Numbered from the stretch's first letter, positions 40,956 to 50,319 are shown. The stretch is 64,000 nt of DNA from UBA1181 sp963631545 (GCA_963631545.1 CAVGRN010000006.1:1-64000), one strand, 5' to 3'. Numbers and translations: made by a program. The notes: generated from the letters alone by a model not told the origin.

Positions 40956-42136
40956 TTTATCAGTATTTTTTTTTCTTGAAATGTCGTAGCGAAAAGGTAG
41001 ACATCGCCTCCATCAGACAGTTTCAGTTTCGCCCTCAGTTGCTCCACCGTCAGTGGGAAATTTCGGACCGCAAGGTTCACCTTCCCATCTTTTGGAAGAT
41101 ACTTCCTCAACGACTCCTTGTTCATCGGGAACGATGCCTCCACCTCGAAGCGGCGTCCTGGGAAATCCTCCACCCACGAATCAGAGGTGTACAAATGACT
41201 TGACACCGCAAGTTTTCCAACGGCATATTTTTCAGAAAGAATTTTGAATGCGCCCGATTTCATCACCGCAGCATTCGGCTCATACAAAAAACGTCCCAAT
41301 TCGGTGGTTAGCATAAGCGGTGCGTGTTTTTCATCTCCCCACACAAAAGAAAAGTCGGACAATCCGCCATCTTTTCTAAGATTGACGCAATGGACGCAAA
41401 CCTCGCCATCAACACGTCGGTTCAATCTAAAAAGCAGCTCTTTACACTCATTTTCTAAGGCGACAATGTGCAATTCGGCCACACAGTCAAGTTCCGATAA
41501 TGCCTTTGTAATGTCCAACATCGGGGAATACTTCACCCAAAGCGAGTCTGACATATCCAACAAACGCTGCTGCCATTCCAAGAGGTTGGGACTGCAATCG
41601 ACGATGGAAACCAATTTGCGCCCTGCGCCGTCGCGCCTTGCCGGATCAAGGTATATAGAAGAGAAATGCGCATCTGCGTTCTCTTCCACAAAATTCTCTA
41701 ACGAGGTATTGGAAACGGAAAAATCGGTTACTCCAAGAATCGGAAAATTATGTCGGGACAACTCGCACAACTGCTCGTTGCGCTCCACATAGACCGACCT
41801 GTTGAAGTTTTTCGCTACGAAGGAAAAATCCACACCCATACCGCCCGTAAGGTCGGCAAACGACTCACCACTGCCTATCTGCGAAGCCTTGTAGCGTGCC
41901 GTCATCTCCGACGAGCATTGCTCTAACGAGAGTTTCACGGGGAAACAAATGCCGTCAGTCGCTGCCCATAAAGGGATTTTATGGCGTGCGATTTGCCAAC
42001 CCTCAATCTGTTGAAGTGCGAAATGGCGCACGTCTGGCGGAAAATCGTCTTTCCGCAGAGCCAATGTGCGCACATCCTCCTCGCGATGCAAGCGGATATA
42101 CTCCGCCACCGCCCGATTCTCAGTCCAGTCTGTCAT
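40925..42136 (-). CDS. SAM-dependent methyltransferase of the PG_1098/THUMP-like type
   Basis: 403 residues from ATG 42136 (a TTG one codon earlier also opens the frame). The class I methyltransferase core includes SGESFADLTGGMGVDFSFVAKNF (motif I) and SIYLDPARRDGAGRKLVSIVDCSPNL (the DPAR catalytic motif). The C-terminal part FPGRRFEVEASFPMNKESLRKYLP fits the THUMP-like/ferredoxin-like domain named after P. gingivalis PG_1098. RNA is the probable substrate class, inferred from the THUMP-like fold. The start overlaps the purU stop as TGATG. Confidence 0.85.
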   Translation of the reverse strand: MTDWTENRAVAEYIRLHREEDVRTLALRKDDFPPDVRHFALQQIEGWQIARHKIPLWAATDGICFPVKLSLEQCSSEMTARYKASQIGSGESFADLTGGMGVDFSFVAKNFNRSVYVERNEQLCELSRHNFPILGVTDFSVSNTSLENFVEENADAHFSSIYLDPARRDGAGRKLVSIVDCSPNLLEWQQRLLDMSDSLWVKYSPMLDITKALSELDCVAELHIVALENECKELLFRLNRRVDGEVCVHCVNLRKDGGLSDFSFVWGDEKHAPLMLTTELGRFLYEPNAAVMKSGAFKILSEKYAVGKLAVSSHLYTSDSWVEDFPGRRFEVEASFPMNKESLRKYLPKDGKVNLAVRNFPLTVEQLRAKLKLSDGGDVYLFATTFQEKKILIKCRQLRSEKS

Positions 42137-42999
42137 CAACTGAAGACAACCGTTTTGTTTTTGTAAGCCAACACTTTGCGGTCTACATGCTTTTCCACAG
42201 CACGCGACAGCACGATTTTCTCAAGGTCTTGTCCCTTGTGGACGAAAGTCTGCACCGTGTCCTTATGCGTAACACGCACCACGTCCTGCTCAATGATCGG
42301 ACCGGCATCCAACTCTGTTGTAACATAATGGCTCGTTGCTCCGATGATCTTCACACCACGTTCGTACGCAGCATGGTAAGGCTTCGCTCCCACAAAGGCT
42401 GGCAAGAACGAATGGTGTATGTTGATGATTTTATTAGGGTATTCGCGAATCATCTCCTCAGAGATAATCTGCATATAGCGGGCTAAGACGATGAAATCCA
42501 CCTTCTCGTCGCGCAGCAAAGCCATCTCTTTTTCTTCCTGCTCCGCCTTATTTTCCTTAGTGATGGGGAATACATAGAACGGAATACCGAATTTTTGACC
42601 AATCCACTCCAAATCTGGGTGGTTGCTGATAATGAGCGGAATATCAACATTCAGACCACCATCCATGTAACGCGACAAAATATCGAAAAGACAGTGCGAC
42701 ATTTTCGAAACGAACACTGCCATACGCGGTTTCACATCCGAAAAATGGAGGTCGAAAATCATTTCATACTTGTTAGCGTAAAGAGTGCGGAAGTAATCCT
42801 CGATTTTCTCCTTCGGAATGATGAATCCGTCCAAATCCCACTCCACACGCATAAAGAAAACATTCTGCACATAGTCCACATGCTGGTCCAAATAGACGAT
42901 GTTTCCTTTGTTCACATTGATGAAATCTGTTACCGCCGCCAGGATTCCCTGCCTATCTGGGCAGTGGATGAGCAAAATCGCAGTTTCTTTCCTTTCCAT
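42136..42999 (-). CDS. purU: Formyltetrahydrofolate deformylase
   Basis: 287 residues. An N-terminal ACT domain (ILLIHCPDRQGILAAVTDFI) precedes a formyl-transferase-type catalytic domain: KIINIHHSFLPAFVGAKPYHAAYERGVKIIGATSHYVT carries the catalytic His and the conserved loop, and LDAGPIIEQDVVRVTHKD the later Asp region. PurU hydrolyses 10-formyl-THF to formate and THF, supplying formate for PurT-type purine synthesis and balancing one-carbon pools. It is the first gene of the long leftward chain, with a promoter about 65 bases upstream. Confidence 0.96.
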   Translation of the reverse strand: MERKETAILLIHCPDRQGILAAVTDFINVNKGNIVYLDQHVDYVQNVFFMRVEWDLDGFIIPKEKIEDYFRTLYANKYEMIFDLHFSDVKPRMAVFVSKMSHCLFDILSRYMDGGLNVDIPLIISNHPDLEWIGQKFGIPFYVFPITKENKAEQEEKEMALLRDEKVDFIVLARYMQIISEEMIREYPNKIINIHHSFLPAFVGAKPYHAAYERGVKIIGATSHYVTTELDAGPIIEQDVVRVTHKDTVQTFVHKGQDLEKIVLSRAVEKHVDRKVLAYKNKTVVFS

Positions 43000-43063
43000 A
43001 AAAATAACTTCTTTCTTTTTAATTCCTCAAAACGGCATTCTCGCCGCACGTTGATTACAAGCG

Positions 43064-43095
43064 CAAAAATACCATAAAACCGATAATAAAACAAC
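43064..43095 (-). promoter_or_regulatory. purU: Bacteroidetes promoter for the purU-led operon
   Basis: -7 box TATTTTTG at 43064-43071 and a GTTG -33-like element at 43092-43095, 20 bases apart. It is the only promoter box recognised upstream of the eight-gene chain ending at 34020, though the -33 part overlaps the GH74 terminator stem. Confidence 0.55.
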
Positions 43096-43128
43096 GAAGC
43101 CAACCGAATCTCGCTCAGTTGGCTTCGT
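43084..43128 (-). terminator. Rho-independent terminator of the GH74 gene
   Basis: An 11-bp perfect stem (43094-43104 with 43118-43128) with a 13-base loop is followed on the minus strand by TGTTTTATT. Confidence 0.85.
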
Positions 43129-43156
43129 CTTTATCTCTGAAATAATCAGACTTACG

Positions 43157-46123
43157 TCACTCCTTAATCACTTTCTGCACACTTCCGTTAACAGACACGA
43201 AGTAGATGCCACTTACCCAGCCTTGCCCGAGTTCCGCAGAACCGTTCAATGTGCCAGCCTCGATGAGCTGTCCAAGACTGTTCATCACACGATAGTCGCC
43301 CTCGCCCTGAATGGTGAATGATTCAAAGAAAGGATTTGGGAACACTTGTGTTTCATTCCCAGCCTTAACCTCGGCAGTCGAAGTGATTTTGCACTCGCTG
43401 TTGTCCACGAAACAATTCCAAGTGGAGGGTTCCGCCATAGCGGTTGGCTCGCCATAGACGATACCCAAACCGAGGGTACTCATATAGAAGCGTCCGTAAT
43501 TGTTCCAGTCGCCAATGAGGAACGCACCGTTTCCTGGTCCGCCGAAGAGTTGCTGATCTGTGCTGAGTCGCTGCCAAGTTGCCCCCTTGTCATCCGAGCG
43601 GTAGATGCCCAGCTCGCAGTCATTTGCCTTACCATAGATATAAATCGAATACGCAAACTCATTGCCTGCACCTACGCCGACTGCCTCGCACGCACTCACG
43701 TTAGACACTTTGGTGAATGTCTTTCCATAGTCTGTGGAAACCATCAAACCATTGCCACCGCATGGAGCGTAAACCAAACCCTCAACACCCGAAACCACAG
43801 CGATGCGACCGTAGTCATTATTGGACATCGATGAAGAGGTGAATGTCGTTCCATAGTCGGAACTTGCATAGAAATAACCTTTCCCGCCAGCATAAACGTA
43901 TGCATCGTTTTCTGGGTCCACTTGAATGTGGGTTGCATTGTCCGTGCCAGAAATCTTCGTCCACGAAGAGCCGTTGTTGTCAGAATAGAAGATGCCGCTC
44001 TCGCCAGGACCAGGAATCACAAAGTAGCGGTAAGTTCCATTCTTCTTGGTGATGGCGCACTTACCCTCGTTGGCTGCCTGCGCCGCAGCACCGGAATAGT
44101 AAGGGTTGGTGTAAGAATATGTGGTGGATGCCGACATTTTCTTCCAACCATTGTAGCCCGAAGTGGTATAATAGAAACCCGTGTTGGCGACACGCATCAT
44201 CACCTTCGTATCTTTGCTGTAGTAGTTGATACCGCCGGTTGTGCCTGGTGCAGGGTCATGTATCTGTGCGAACGAATGGATGTCCTTATGGATGAATCCC
44301 GTATAATCTCCGATTACTGAAAGCACATCACCGCCCGGAACACTGACCAAATCCAACGCTACGGTTTCCTCCAATCCGTTCACGTCAAAATAGAAAGTTG
44401 GAGTCTTATCGCACCATATATTGTTGCAAGTGAAAATTCCGTTGCCGGATCCGAAAGAGACCTTGTTGTCATCCTGTGGGTCGAAGCACACTGTACCGCA
44501 CCAGTGGATGGCATAGCCCGGAATCCAAGAAACACCATTGTTGGTGATAGTGAAATTATCCTGAAGTTTACGCCAGTTCTTACCGCCATCGGTGGATGTC
44601 CAGAAAATATCGCCGTTAGCCTTGCTGCCATTGTCCCAGTTCTGAGAAACCCAAGTACTGTTTGTGGAAACCACTAACTTATTGGCATCCTTTGGAGATA
44701 CTGCAACATCTCCAAACGCAAAACCTGTTGCTGGAGAGATGTTCTCCGCTTTCTTAGTAGTAGGATTGTAACGGTAAATGGCACCATTCGAACCGTATGC
44801 CTTTTTATCTGAATATGCGATTAAAAGGTTACCCGCAGGATCCATCTTCATACGGCAAGGAATGTAGTTGGTTGGCAACGCACCGACTGTCGACCAGCTT
44901 GAGCCTCCATCCTCAGACACGTACACATTGCTTGTGTTAAGCTCCGAAACACCCACGAAGATACGCTGCGTCTTGCCTCCGCTCTTGCTCGAACCATCAA
45001 AGACAACCGCCGTAACACCATTTTCATCGGAAGTGGTTGCGTATGTGGCAGCCTCCCAACTTGGCCATTTCACAGAGTTTTTGTAGACTGAAGGGAATGA
45101 TGAAACAGCCGTCCAGTTGGCTCCGCCATCCTCGCTCTTGATGAGTGGGGTGCGTACACGACCGCCGCAGTACACGATGTTGCTGTTGTTAGGATCCACT
45201 GCGATGCGCTCGCCGCAGTTACGACCATCACCGTTACCATGGACATAAATCAAACTTGACACATCGGAGGTGGTGAATGTCTTACCCCCATCCTTGGAGA
45301 ACATCACCGCAGTTTTCTGCGAACTCAAGTATTGGCAACCGCCAAGCAAATAGATATTCTGCTCGTTGCTTGGGTCGATGGCTACAGCCTCGATACTGTA
45401 CAATCCCTTGTTTGCCTCCGAGATGAAATTAGTGATTGGCTGCCAAGAGCAATCGGACGCACGCCACTTGTACGCGCCGCCCACATCCGTGCGGGCAATC
45501 TTCGTATTGCCACTGGCAATGATACCCGGCACGAAACCGCCACCACCAACAGCCAACGTACCGTATGTATAATCGGCAATGTTCTTGCACACCTCTGAAA
45601 CAAGTGCTTCTGAGCAGGAAACCGCATCAGACTTGTCTGTCACATACCGCACATTGTCAATGTAGATTGTACCAGACGCACTCGAACTCGGACCTATGTA
45701 CAACATTGCCGACTTAGACGCATTATAACTCGTAAAATCAAAGTATAACGTAGTCCACTTAGACTTCACCGCATCTAAGTAGAGATCCTGGTCAGAAGCT
45801 GCGGAGTAGCACTTAACAACACACTCCTCCGTGGTGTAGACATCTACTGCGACATACTTCTTCGAGAGGTCTTCCTCGCACCAATATCCCTGCACACCCC
45901 AATCACTTGACGATATGCAGAAGCAATTATCAGAAGTATTACCACACTTGTATGGGTTGGAAACGATACCCGTTTTTTCGTCTACGCAATTCCAACCGCT
46001 CCACGCCTCCGCAGAACTTGCATCCTCAAAGGTTACAGTGGCTCCGAATACGCTGAACGCCGTCGACGCTGCCAACAACGCCGCAACGATTTTTTTTGCA
46101 TTGATTGTATTCATCTTGCTCAT
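43157..46123 (-). CDS. Secreted GH74 xyloglucanase with N-terminal binding domain and T9SS type A tail
   Basis: 988 residues. After the signal peptide (to about 28) comes a beta-sandwich domain (29-165) unusually rich in Cys (C46, C60, C67, C69, C82, C101, C105), probably a carbohydrate-binding module. The twin beta-propellers of GH74 follow (about 190-900): BNR-type repeats such as SEDGGSSWSTV, STDGGKNWRKL and STDYGKTFTKV, with the first catalytic Asp D213 in IARTDVGGAYKWR and the second D606 in GDYTGFIHKDI. The last ~75 residues (VFPNPFFESFTIQGEG, VMNSLGQLIEAGTLNG, SGIYFVSVNGSVQKVIKE) are a type A T9SS sorting domain. Cuts xyloglucan backbones outside the cell. It follows the DUF1573 gene by 34 bases. 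Confidence 0.95.
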   Translation of the reverse strand: MSKMNTINAKKIVAALLAASTAFSVFGATVTFEDASSAEAWSGWNCVDEKTGIVSNPYKCGNTSDNCFCISSSDWGVQGYWCEEDLSKKYVAVDVYTTEECVVKCYSAASDQDLYLDAVKSKWTTLYFDFTSYNASKSAMLYIGPSSSASGTIYIDNVRYVTDKSDAVSCSEALVSEVCKNIADYTYGTLAVGGGGFVPGIIASGNTKIARTDVGGAYKWRASDCSWQPITNFISEANKGLYSIEAVAIDPSNEQNIYLLGGCQYLSSQKTAVMFSKDGGKTFTTSDVSSLIYVHGNGDGRNCGERIAVDPNNSNIVYCGGRVRTPLIKSEDGGANWTAVSSFPSVYKNSVKWPSWEAATYATTSDENGVTAVVFDGSSKSGGKTQRIFVGVSELNTSNVYVSEDGGSSWSTVGALPTNYIPCRMKMDPAGNLLIAYSDKKAYGSNGAIYRYNPTTKKAENISPATGFAFGDVAVSPKDANKLVVSTNSTWVSQNWDNGSKANGDIFWTSTDGGKNWRKLQDNFTITNNGVSWIPGYAIHWCGTVCFDPQDDNKVSFGSGNGIFTCNNIWCDKTPTFYFDVNGLEETVALDLVSVPGGDVLSVIGDYTGFIHKDIHSFAQIHDPAPGTTGGINYYSKDTKVMMRVANTGFYYTTSGYNGWKKMSASTTYSYTNPYYSGAAAQAANEGKCAITKKNGTYRYFVIPGPGESGIFYSDNNGSSWTKISGTDNATHIQVDPENDAYVYAGGKGYFYASSDYGTTFTSSSMSNNDYGRIAVVSGVEGLVYAPCGGNGLMVSTDYGKTFTKVSNVSACEAVGVGAGNEFAYSIYIYGKANDCELGIYRSDDKGATWQRLSTDQQLFGGPGNGAFLIGDWNNYGRFYMSTLGLGIVYGEPTAMAEPSTWNCFVDNSECKITSTAEVKAGNETQVFPNPFFESFTIQGEGDYRVMNSLGQLIEAGTLNGSAELGQGWVSGIYFVSVNGSVQKVIKE

Positions 46124-46157
46124 TTATATTTATGGTTTTTTATTCATTAGGGGGTGA

Positions 46158-46532
46158 TTACTTCTTCTCCGTCACGCCAGAAATCTGGAGTACAGGGCGT
46201 TTGCCCGACGAATTAGAGTAGACCTTGATAGACTTGTGGAACGTGCCACTCACCTTGCTTTGGTAGTAGACATGCACAGAACCAGTGTCGCCAGGAGCAA
46301 CGGGACGTTTCGTCCAAGTCGGCGTCACACAACCGCACGATGGCACGGCATCTGCCACCACCAAAGGTGCATCGCCCTCGTTCTTAAACACAAAAATATG
46401 GTCGGACGTTTGCCCCAACACATTGTCTTTTATCTCGAATGATGTCTCCTCGAAAACGATCTTCGGCTTTGCACTCGCCGTGAATCCGCTCAAAAGAACG
46501 GCAGGCAGCAAAAAAGTAAATAGTTTTCTCAT
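46158..46532 (-). CDS. DUF1573 family periplasmic or surface protein
   Basis: 124 residues: signal peptide (to about 21, SGFTASAK) then one DUF1573 beta-sandwich domain with the signature DHIFVFKNEGDAPLVVADAVPSCGCVTPTWTKRPVAPGDTGSV and HKSIKVYSNSSGKRPVLQISG. Common in Bacteroidetes; exact role unknown. The CGC cysteines are conserved in the family. It sits directly ahead of the GH74 gene and may be co-transcribed with it. Confidence 0.9.
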   Translation of the reverse strand: MRKLFTFLLPAVLLSGFTASAKPKIVFEETSFEIKDNVLGQTSDHIFVFKNEGDAPLVVADAVPSCGCVTPTWTKRPVAPGDTGSVHVYYQSKVSGTFHKSIKVYSNSSGKRPVLQISGVTEKK

Positions 46533-46545
46533 ACTACTTTATTTT

Positions 46546-46571
46546 GTTTAAATAAGGCGAGTTCCCTCGCC
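46546..46571 (-). terminator. Possible weak terminator between DUF486 and DUF1573 genes
   Basis: A 6-bp GC stem (GGCGAG / CTCGCC, 46556-46571) with loop TTCC is followed on the minus strand by TTATTTAAA. It would separate the S41-DUF486 pair from the DUF1573-GH74 pair. Confidence 0.4.
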
Positions 46572-46614
46572 ACGTTTTTTTCATCAAAGGACAGAAAAGC
46601 CATCCCCTCGCCGA

Positions 46615-46622
46615 CAAAACTA
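46615..46622 (-). promoter_or_regulatory. Possible -7 box (TAGTTTTG) ahead of DUF1573
   Basis: Exact TAnnTTTG on the minus strand, 83 bases before the DUF1573 start. A transcript from here would have to pass the weak hairpin at 46546-46571, so either the hairpin is not a terminator or the box is not used. Confidence 0.3.
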
Positions 46623-46640
46623 ATGAAAAATGGCAAACAA

Positions 46641-47015
46641 TCACTTATAAAAAACAAAAAACACCGCAAAAACCAGACAAACGAATGCCGCAATGTGATT
46701 CCACTGCAACGCCTCGCCCCGGAACATAAATGTTGTGATAACCGAAAAGACAGTGATGGAGACCACCTCCTGAATTACCTTCAGCTGCACCAACGAAAAC
46801 GGACCGCCCGTAATCTGCGAGCCACAACGGTTGGCGGGAATCATAAAGCAATACTCAAAAAAAGCCACACCCCAACTGCACAAAATGACCAATATCAGCG
46901 GCCAATCCGTTGAGATTTTCATCTCCTGAAGTTTCAAATTTCCATACCACGCAAATGTCATAAACACATTTGAAACCATCAGCATCAGCACCGTGCCGAG
47001 CATTCTCATCTCCAT
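46641..47015 (-). CDS. DUF486/DMT-family small membrane protein
   Basis: 124 residues, four predicted membrane helices. MLGTVLMLMVSNVFMTFAWYGNLK, WGVAFFEYCFMIPANRCGS and TGGPFSLVQLKVIQEVVSITVFSVITTFMFRGE are typical of DUF486, a small relative of drug/metabolite transporters. Substrate unknown. The start may be ATG two codons in (MRMLG). It lies 12 bases after the S41 protease gene and is probably co-transcribed. Confidence 0.88.
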   Translation of the reverse strand: MEMRMLGTVLMLMVSNVFMTFAWYGNLKLQEMKISTDWPLILVILCSWGVAFFEYCFMIPANRCGSQITGGPFSLVQLKVIQEVVSITVFSVITTFMFRGEALQWNHIAAFVCLVFAVFFVFYK

Positions 47016-47027
47016 TTTTTCCTTGTT

Positions 47028-48716
47028 TTATTTTTTCTTTGCATTACGTTTTTTCGAGGATTTCATGCTCGCCGCCGTATTCCCGTCAGCACCGCGTTTC
47101 CTGTGCAAAGCACTGTCATACGATTTTGGGGACGACAACACCTCCAACGCTTTCTTGAAAATGTCGCTCTCCATATTCATTATCTGAAAATACTCGTTGG
47201 AACTCCACAAGTCGCGTGCAAGACTTGCCTTCACCTGCTTCTTTATCAGGTTCTTGGAGATCTCAAACTGGGCGGAGTCGAATTTTACTTTCTCTTTCTC
47301 ACCGTCTGCCACCAAACGCTCCAAATCGGCATTGGTCAAGTCAAACTCTTTCTTATATTTTTCAAAGGATGCCTTCTTGGCTTCCTCGTCCAAATCCTTG
47401 GTTGGATAGGCGGTTTGAAGTGCGCTGCGGTTCTCCTCCAAATAATGAATGATGAACTTGTTCATCACCCCTTTTGCCACAAGGGAGCGGTGGTAGGTGG
47501 TATATTTTGCAGTATCCAACGGCACGAAAAGGTCGGGCATAATACCGCCACCGCCATAAATAGGGCGTTTCAACTCAAGAGTGTAGAATTTGAGCGAATC
47601 TGGGAACGTGATGCTGTCCTCGTGCATCAACTCGCCATGGTTATACCGTTCGATAAGGTCGTTTCGGTAGTTTTTGATGTTGTCTTTGTACGGACGCTGG
47701 ATGCACCTGCCCGACGGCGTGTAATATCGCGCAGTGGTGAGGCGAATCTGCGAACCATCCGGAAGGTTTATCATCTTCTGCACCAATCCCTTACCATACG
47801 TGCGACGCCCTACGACAACGCCCCTATCCCAATCCTGGATAGCCCCCGTTACAATCTCGCTGGCAGAGGCTGACCCCTCGTCTACCAACACCACAAGTTT
47901 CCCATTGAAGACATCACTTTTCCCCGAAGCGGAATAATTCTCACGGGGCTGCGCCTTACCTTCCTGATAGACAATCAGCTTTCCATCTTTCAAGAAATTA
48001 TCCACAATGCCGATGGCTGCCGACATAAAGCCACCACCATTGTCTTGAAGGTCGATGATGAGGTTCTCCATCTTCTGACGCTTGAGTTTCGCCAATGCGT
48101 CATCAAACTCCTGCAGTGTGGTGCTGGAGAAACGATCCACCTTGATGTATCCCGTCTTATCGTCCACCATATACGAGGCGTCCACGCTGTACAAAGGTAT
48201 CTTATCGCGCATCACGCGAAACTCGATCAAGTCTGGCTCGCCGCGGCGCATCACCTTCAGAGAGACCACCGTTCCCTTTGGTCCGCGTATACGTTTCTGA
48301 ATATCAACATTTTGCATCTTCATACCTGCGATGAGCGTGTCGTTGACATAGATGAATCTGTCGCCGGCCATGATTCCGACCTTCTCGGACGGCCCCCCCG
48401 AAACAGTTTGCACAACAAGCAACGTGTCTTCCACCATCTGAAAAACGACACCAATTCCATCAAAACTTCCCTCTAACGGTTCGCTCTCTCTTTTCAGATT
48501 TTCTTTTGATATATAAGAGGAGTGTGGGTCAAGACTATTAAGCATACCCCTTATGGCATCCTCTGCCAACTTCTCCGTTTGGGTGGTATCAACGTAATAT
48601 TGGTTGATCACATACGTCACATAGCCCAATTTTTGTATGTTCACATCCGAAAACTGGGCGAAGCATAACAATGGCGCAAACAACGCCCAACAAAAAAATC
48701 CTAAACGTTTCTCCAT
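47028..48716 (-). CDS. S41 carboxy-terminal processing protease
   Basis: 562 residues from ATG 48716 (MEKRLGFFCWALFAPLLCFA), seven codons inside the longest frame, giving a good signal peptide. Residues about 90-170 are a PDZ domain (GIGVVFQMVEDTLLVVQTVSGGPSEKVGIMAGDRFIYVN). The S41 core follows: IKVDRFSSTTLQEFDDALAKL, LIIDLQDNGGGFMSAAIGIV, VVLVDEGSASASEIVTGAIQDWDRGVVVGRRTYGKGLVQ with catalytic Ser in GSASASE and Lys in YGKGLVQ. A Lys/Arg-rich tail ends the protein. It cleaves C-terminal parts of envelope proteins in the periplasm. It has its own -7 box and is first of a pair with DUF486. Confidence 0.95.
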   Translation of the reverse strand: MEKRLGFFCWALFAPLLCFAQFSDVNIQKLGYVTYVINQYYVDTTQTEKLAEDAIRGMLNSLDPHSSYISKENLKRESEPLEGSFDGIGVVFQMVEDTLLVVQTVSGGPSEKVGIMAGDRFIYVNDTLIAGMKMQNVDIQKRIRGPKGTVVSLKVMRRGEPDLIEFRVMRDKIPLYSVDASYMVDDKTGYIKVDRFSSTTLQEFDDALAKLKRQKMENLIIDLQDNGGGFMSAAIGIVDNFLKDGKLIVYQEGKAQPRENYSASGKSDVFNGKLVVLVDEGSASASEIVTGAIQDWDRGVVVGRRTYGKGLVQKMINLPDGSQIRLTTARYYTPSGRCIQRPYKDNIKNYRNDLIERYNHGELMHEDSITFPDSLKFYTLELKRPIYGGGGIMPDLFVPLDTAKYTTYHRSLVAKGVMNKFIIHYLEENRSALQTAYPTKDLDEEAKKASFEKYKKEFDLTNADLERLVADGEKEKVKFDSAQFEISKNLIKKQVKASLARDLWSSNEYFQIMNMESDIFKKALEVLSSPKSYDSALHRKRGADGNTAASMKSSKKRNAKKK

Positions 48717-48748
48717 AATTTTTTCTAAAACGTACACATTAGCATACG

Positions 48749-48756
48749 CAAAGTTA
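48749..48756 (-). promoter_or_regulatory. Bacteroidetes -7 box (TAACTTTG) for the S41 protease gene
   Basis: Exact TAnnTTTG on the minus strand, 33 bases before the start at 48716, back to back with the mpl-like promoter on the other strand. Confidence 0.55.
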
Positions 48757-48810
48757 GGATAATAATAGCAAAGGCGGAAATAAAATCAAAGGACATCGGA
48801 AACAAAAAAA

Positions 48811-48842
48811 TCTGACAGATGTTGCAGAATCTTATACCTTTG
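48811..48842 (+). promoter_or_regulatory. Bacteroidetes promoter for the Mur ligase gene
   Basis: -7 box TACCTTTG (48835-48842) with a TCTG -33-like element 20 bases upstream (48811-48814). It sits 24 bases before ATG 48867 and excludes the longer start at 48819. Confidence 0.6.
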
Positions 48843-48866
48843 TACAACATCAAAATGATTTTCACT

Positions 48867-50258
48867 ATGAGCAATTCATACGATTTCAGAAAAGACCGTC
48901 ATTTCTTCTTCGTGGGCGTGGCTGGCACAGGCATGAGCGCCATCGCACAATACCTCAACGGGGTGGGCAAAACCGTGTCGGGCAGCGACCGTCTGTTTGG
49001 CAAGACGGAGAAACTGCCCATCCAAGGGCAACTCGAGCAAATGGGCATCCACTGCTTCAACCAAGATGCCTCGGGACTGACCGCCGACGTGGATGTTCTG
49101 GTGGTTTCCACCGCCATAGAGGAGACGAACGTGGAGATGATGAAGGCGAAGGAACTGAACATTCCCATCATCAAACGCTCGGAACTGTTAGCCTCCATCT
49201 CGCGCACGAAACGGACAATTTCCGTGGGCGGAACGTCCGGGAAATCGACCACCACCGCAATGATATTCCACATTTTGGAGAAAAACGGCTATTCACCCTC
49301 GCTTATGAGCGGAGCCGGACTCTCCTATCTGCAAGAAAAAGGGCTTCCAGGGAACGCCTGGGTGGGCAAAAGCGACTGGCTTGTCATCGAGGCGGACGAA
49401 TCGGACGGCTCTATCGTCAACTATACTTCGGAGGTTGCCCTCCTGCTGAATATGGACCGCGACCATAAAGAATACGACGAGCTGACAAGGCTATTCGAGA
49501 CATTCAGAAGCAATACCACGGGAAGGTTCATTGCCAACCAATCCCACCCTAAAAGTGCACAACTATCAGTCAACAAGGATTTTGATTTTGGAGTCGACAC
49601 ACAATGCGGATTCAATGGAACGGATTTCTTGCAAAGTGGTTTCGCCATTTCATTCAAATGCAACGGAACGGAAGTGAGAATCCCTGTCATCGGGAAACAT
49701 AATATGGAAAACGCTCTTGCTGCCATTGCCGCATGCAGTGCCGTGGGCGTTTCCGTCGGAGGGTGCGCCGCCGCACTGACCAACTACACCGGCATTTACC
49801 GCCGCACACAGTTGGTGGGTATGTCACCCAATGGGGTTACCGTGGTTGACGACTTCGCCCACAACCCCGCCGAAGTGGTTTGTGCAATCAAGGCTTGCCA
49901 GACCGTCGGGAAGAGGGTCTTTGCGTGGTTCCAACCCCACGGATTCGGTCCGCTGAAATTTATGCACAAAGAACTTGAACAGACCGTACCCCAGGCCTTG
50001 CGCAAGAGCGACGTGCTTCTCCTCTCCGATGTCTACTACGCCGGGGGGACTGTTACCAAAGAGGTTACCGCCGCCGACGTCGCACACGAAATTTCAAAAA
50101 CAAACCAGCAGATGCGCTTCTTTCCAAATAGAGACCAGATGATTCCATTCCTCAAAAAGGAAGTCGGCGAAGGCGATGTGATTCTCACTATGGGGGCGAG
50201 GGATCCATCACTTTCCGATTTTGCAAATGAGATTTTGAAAGCGATTTCAGAACGATGA
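48867..50258 (+). CDS. MurC/Mpl-family Mur ligase (UDP-N-acetylmuramate ligase-like)
   Basis: 463 residues from ATG 48867 (MSNSYDFRKDRHFFFVGVAGTGMSAIA). Three Mur domains: the N-terminal UDP-binding Rossmann fold (GVAGTGMSAIAQYLNGVGKTVSGSD), the central ATPase (SVGGTSGKSTTTAMIFHILEK P-loop; VIEADESDGS; LLNMDRDHKEYDEL) and the C-terminal domain (GIYRRTQLVG, VTVVDDFAHNPAEVVCAIKA). The segment AWFQPHGFGPLKFMHKEL differs from QPHxYxRTxxF of canonical MurC, so it is probably a second, Mpl-like recycling ligase or a Bacteroidetes MurC paralogue. It lies outside any dcw cluster here. A hairpin shared with the opposite-strand gene follows. Confidence 0.85.
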   Translation: MSNSYDFRKDRHFFFVGVAGTGMSAIAQYLNGVGKTVSGSDRLFGKTEKLPIQGQLEQMGIHCFNQDASGLTADVDVLVVSTAIEETNVEMMKAKELNIPIIKRSELLASISRTKRTISVGGTSGKSTTTAMIFHILEKNGYSPSLMSGAGLSYLQEKGLPGNAWVGKSDWLVIEADESDGSIVNYTSEVALLLNMDRDHKEYDELTRLFETFRSNTTGRFIANQSHPKSAQLSVNKDFDFGVDTQCGFNGTDFLQSGFAISFKCNGTEVRIPVIGKHNMENALAAIAACSAVGVSVGGCAAALTNYTGIYRRTQLVGMSPNGVTVVDDFAHNPAEVVCAIKACQTVGKRVFAWFQPHGFGPLKFMHKELEQTVPQALRKSDVLLLSDVYYAGGTVTKEVTAADVAHEISKTNQQMRFFPNRDQMIPFLKKEVGEGDVILTMGARDPSLSDFANEILKAISER

Positions 50259-50265
50259 CTCGCCA

Positions 50266-50296
50266 TAAAAAAGGGTAGACTCACACGAGCCTACCC
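50266..50296 (-). terminator. Terminator of the parAB-DUF5683-transglycosylase operon, possibly bidirectional
   Basis: A 10-bp stem (50273-50282 with 50287-50296, one mismatch-type A-C pair) with loop ACAC is followed on the minus strand by six T residues. It lies between two convergent genes. Confidence 0.82.
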
Positions 50297-50319
50297 CTAT
50301 TATTTCTAAAATCTCAGGA

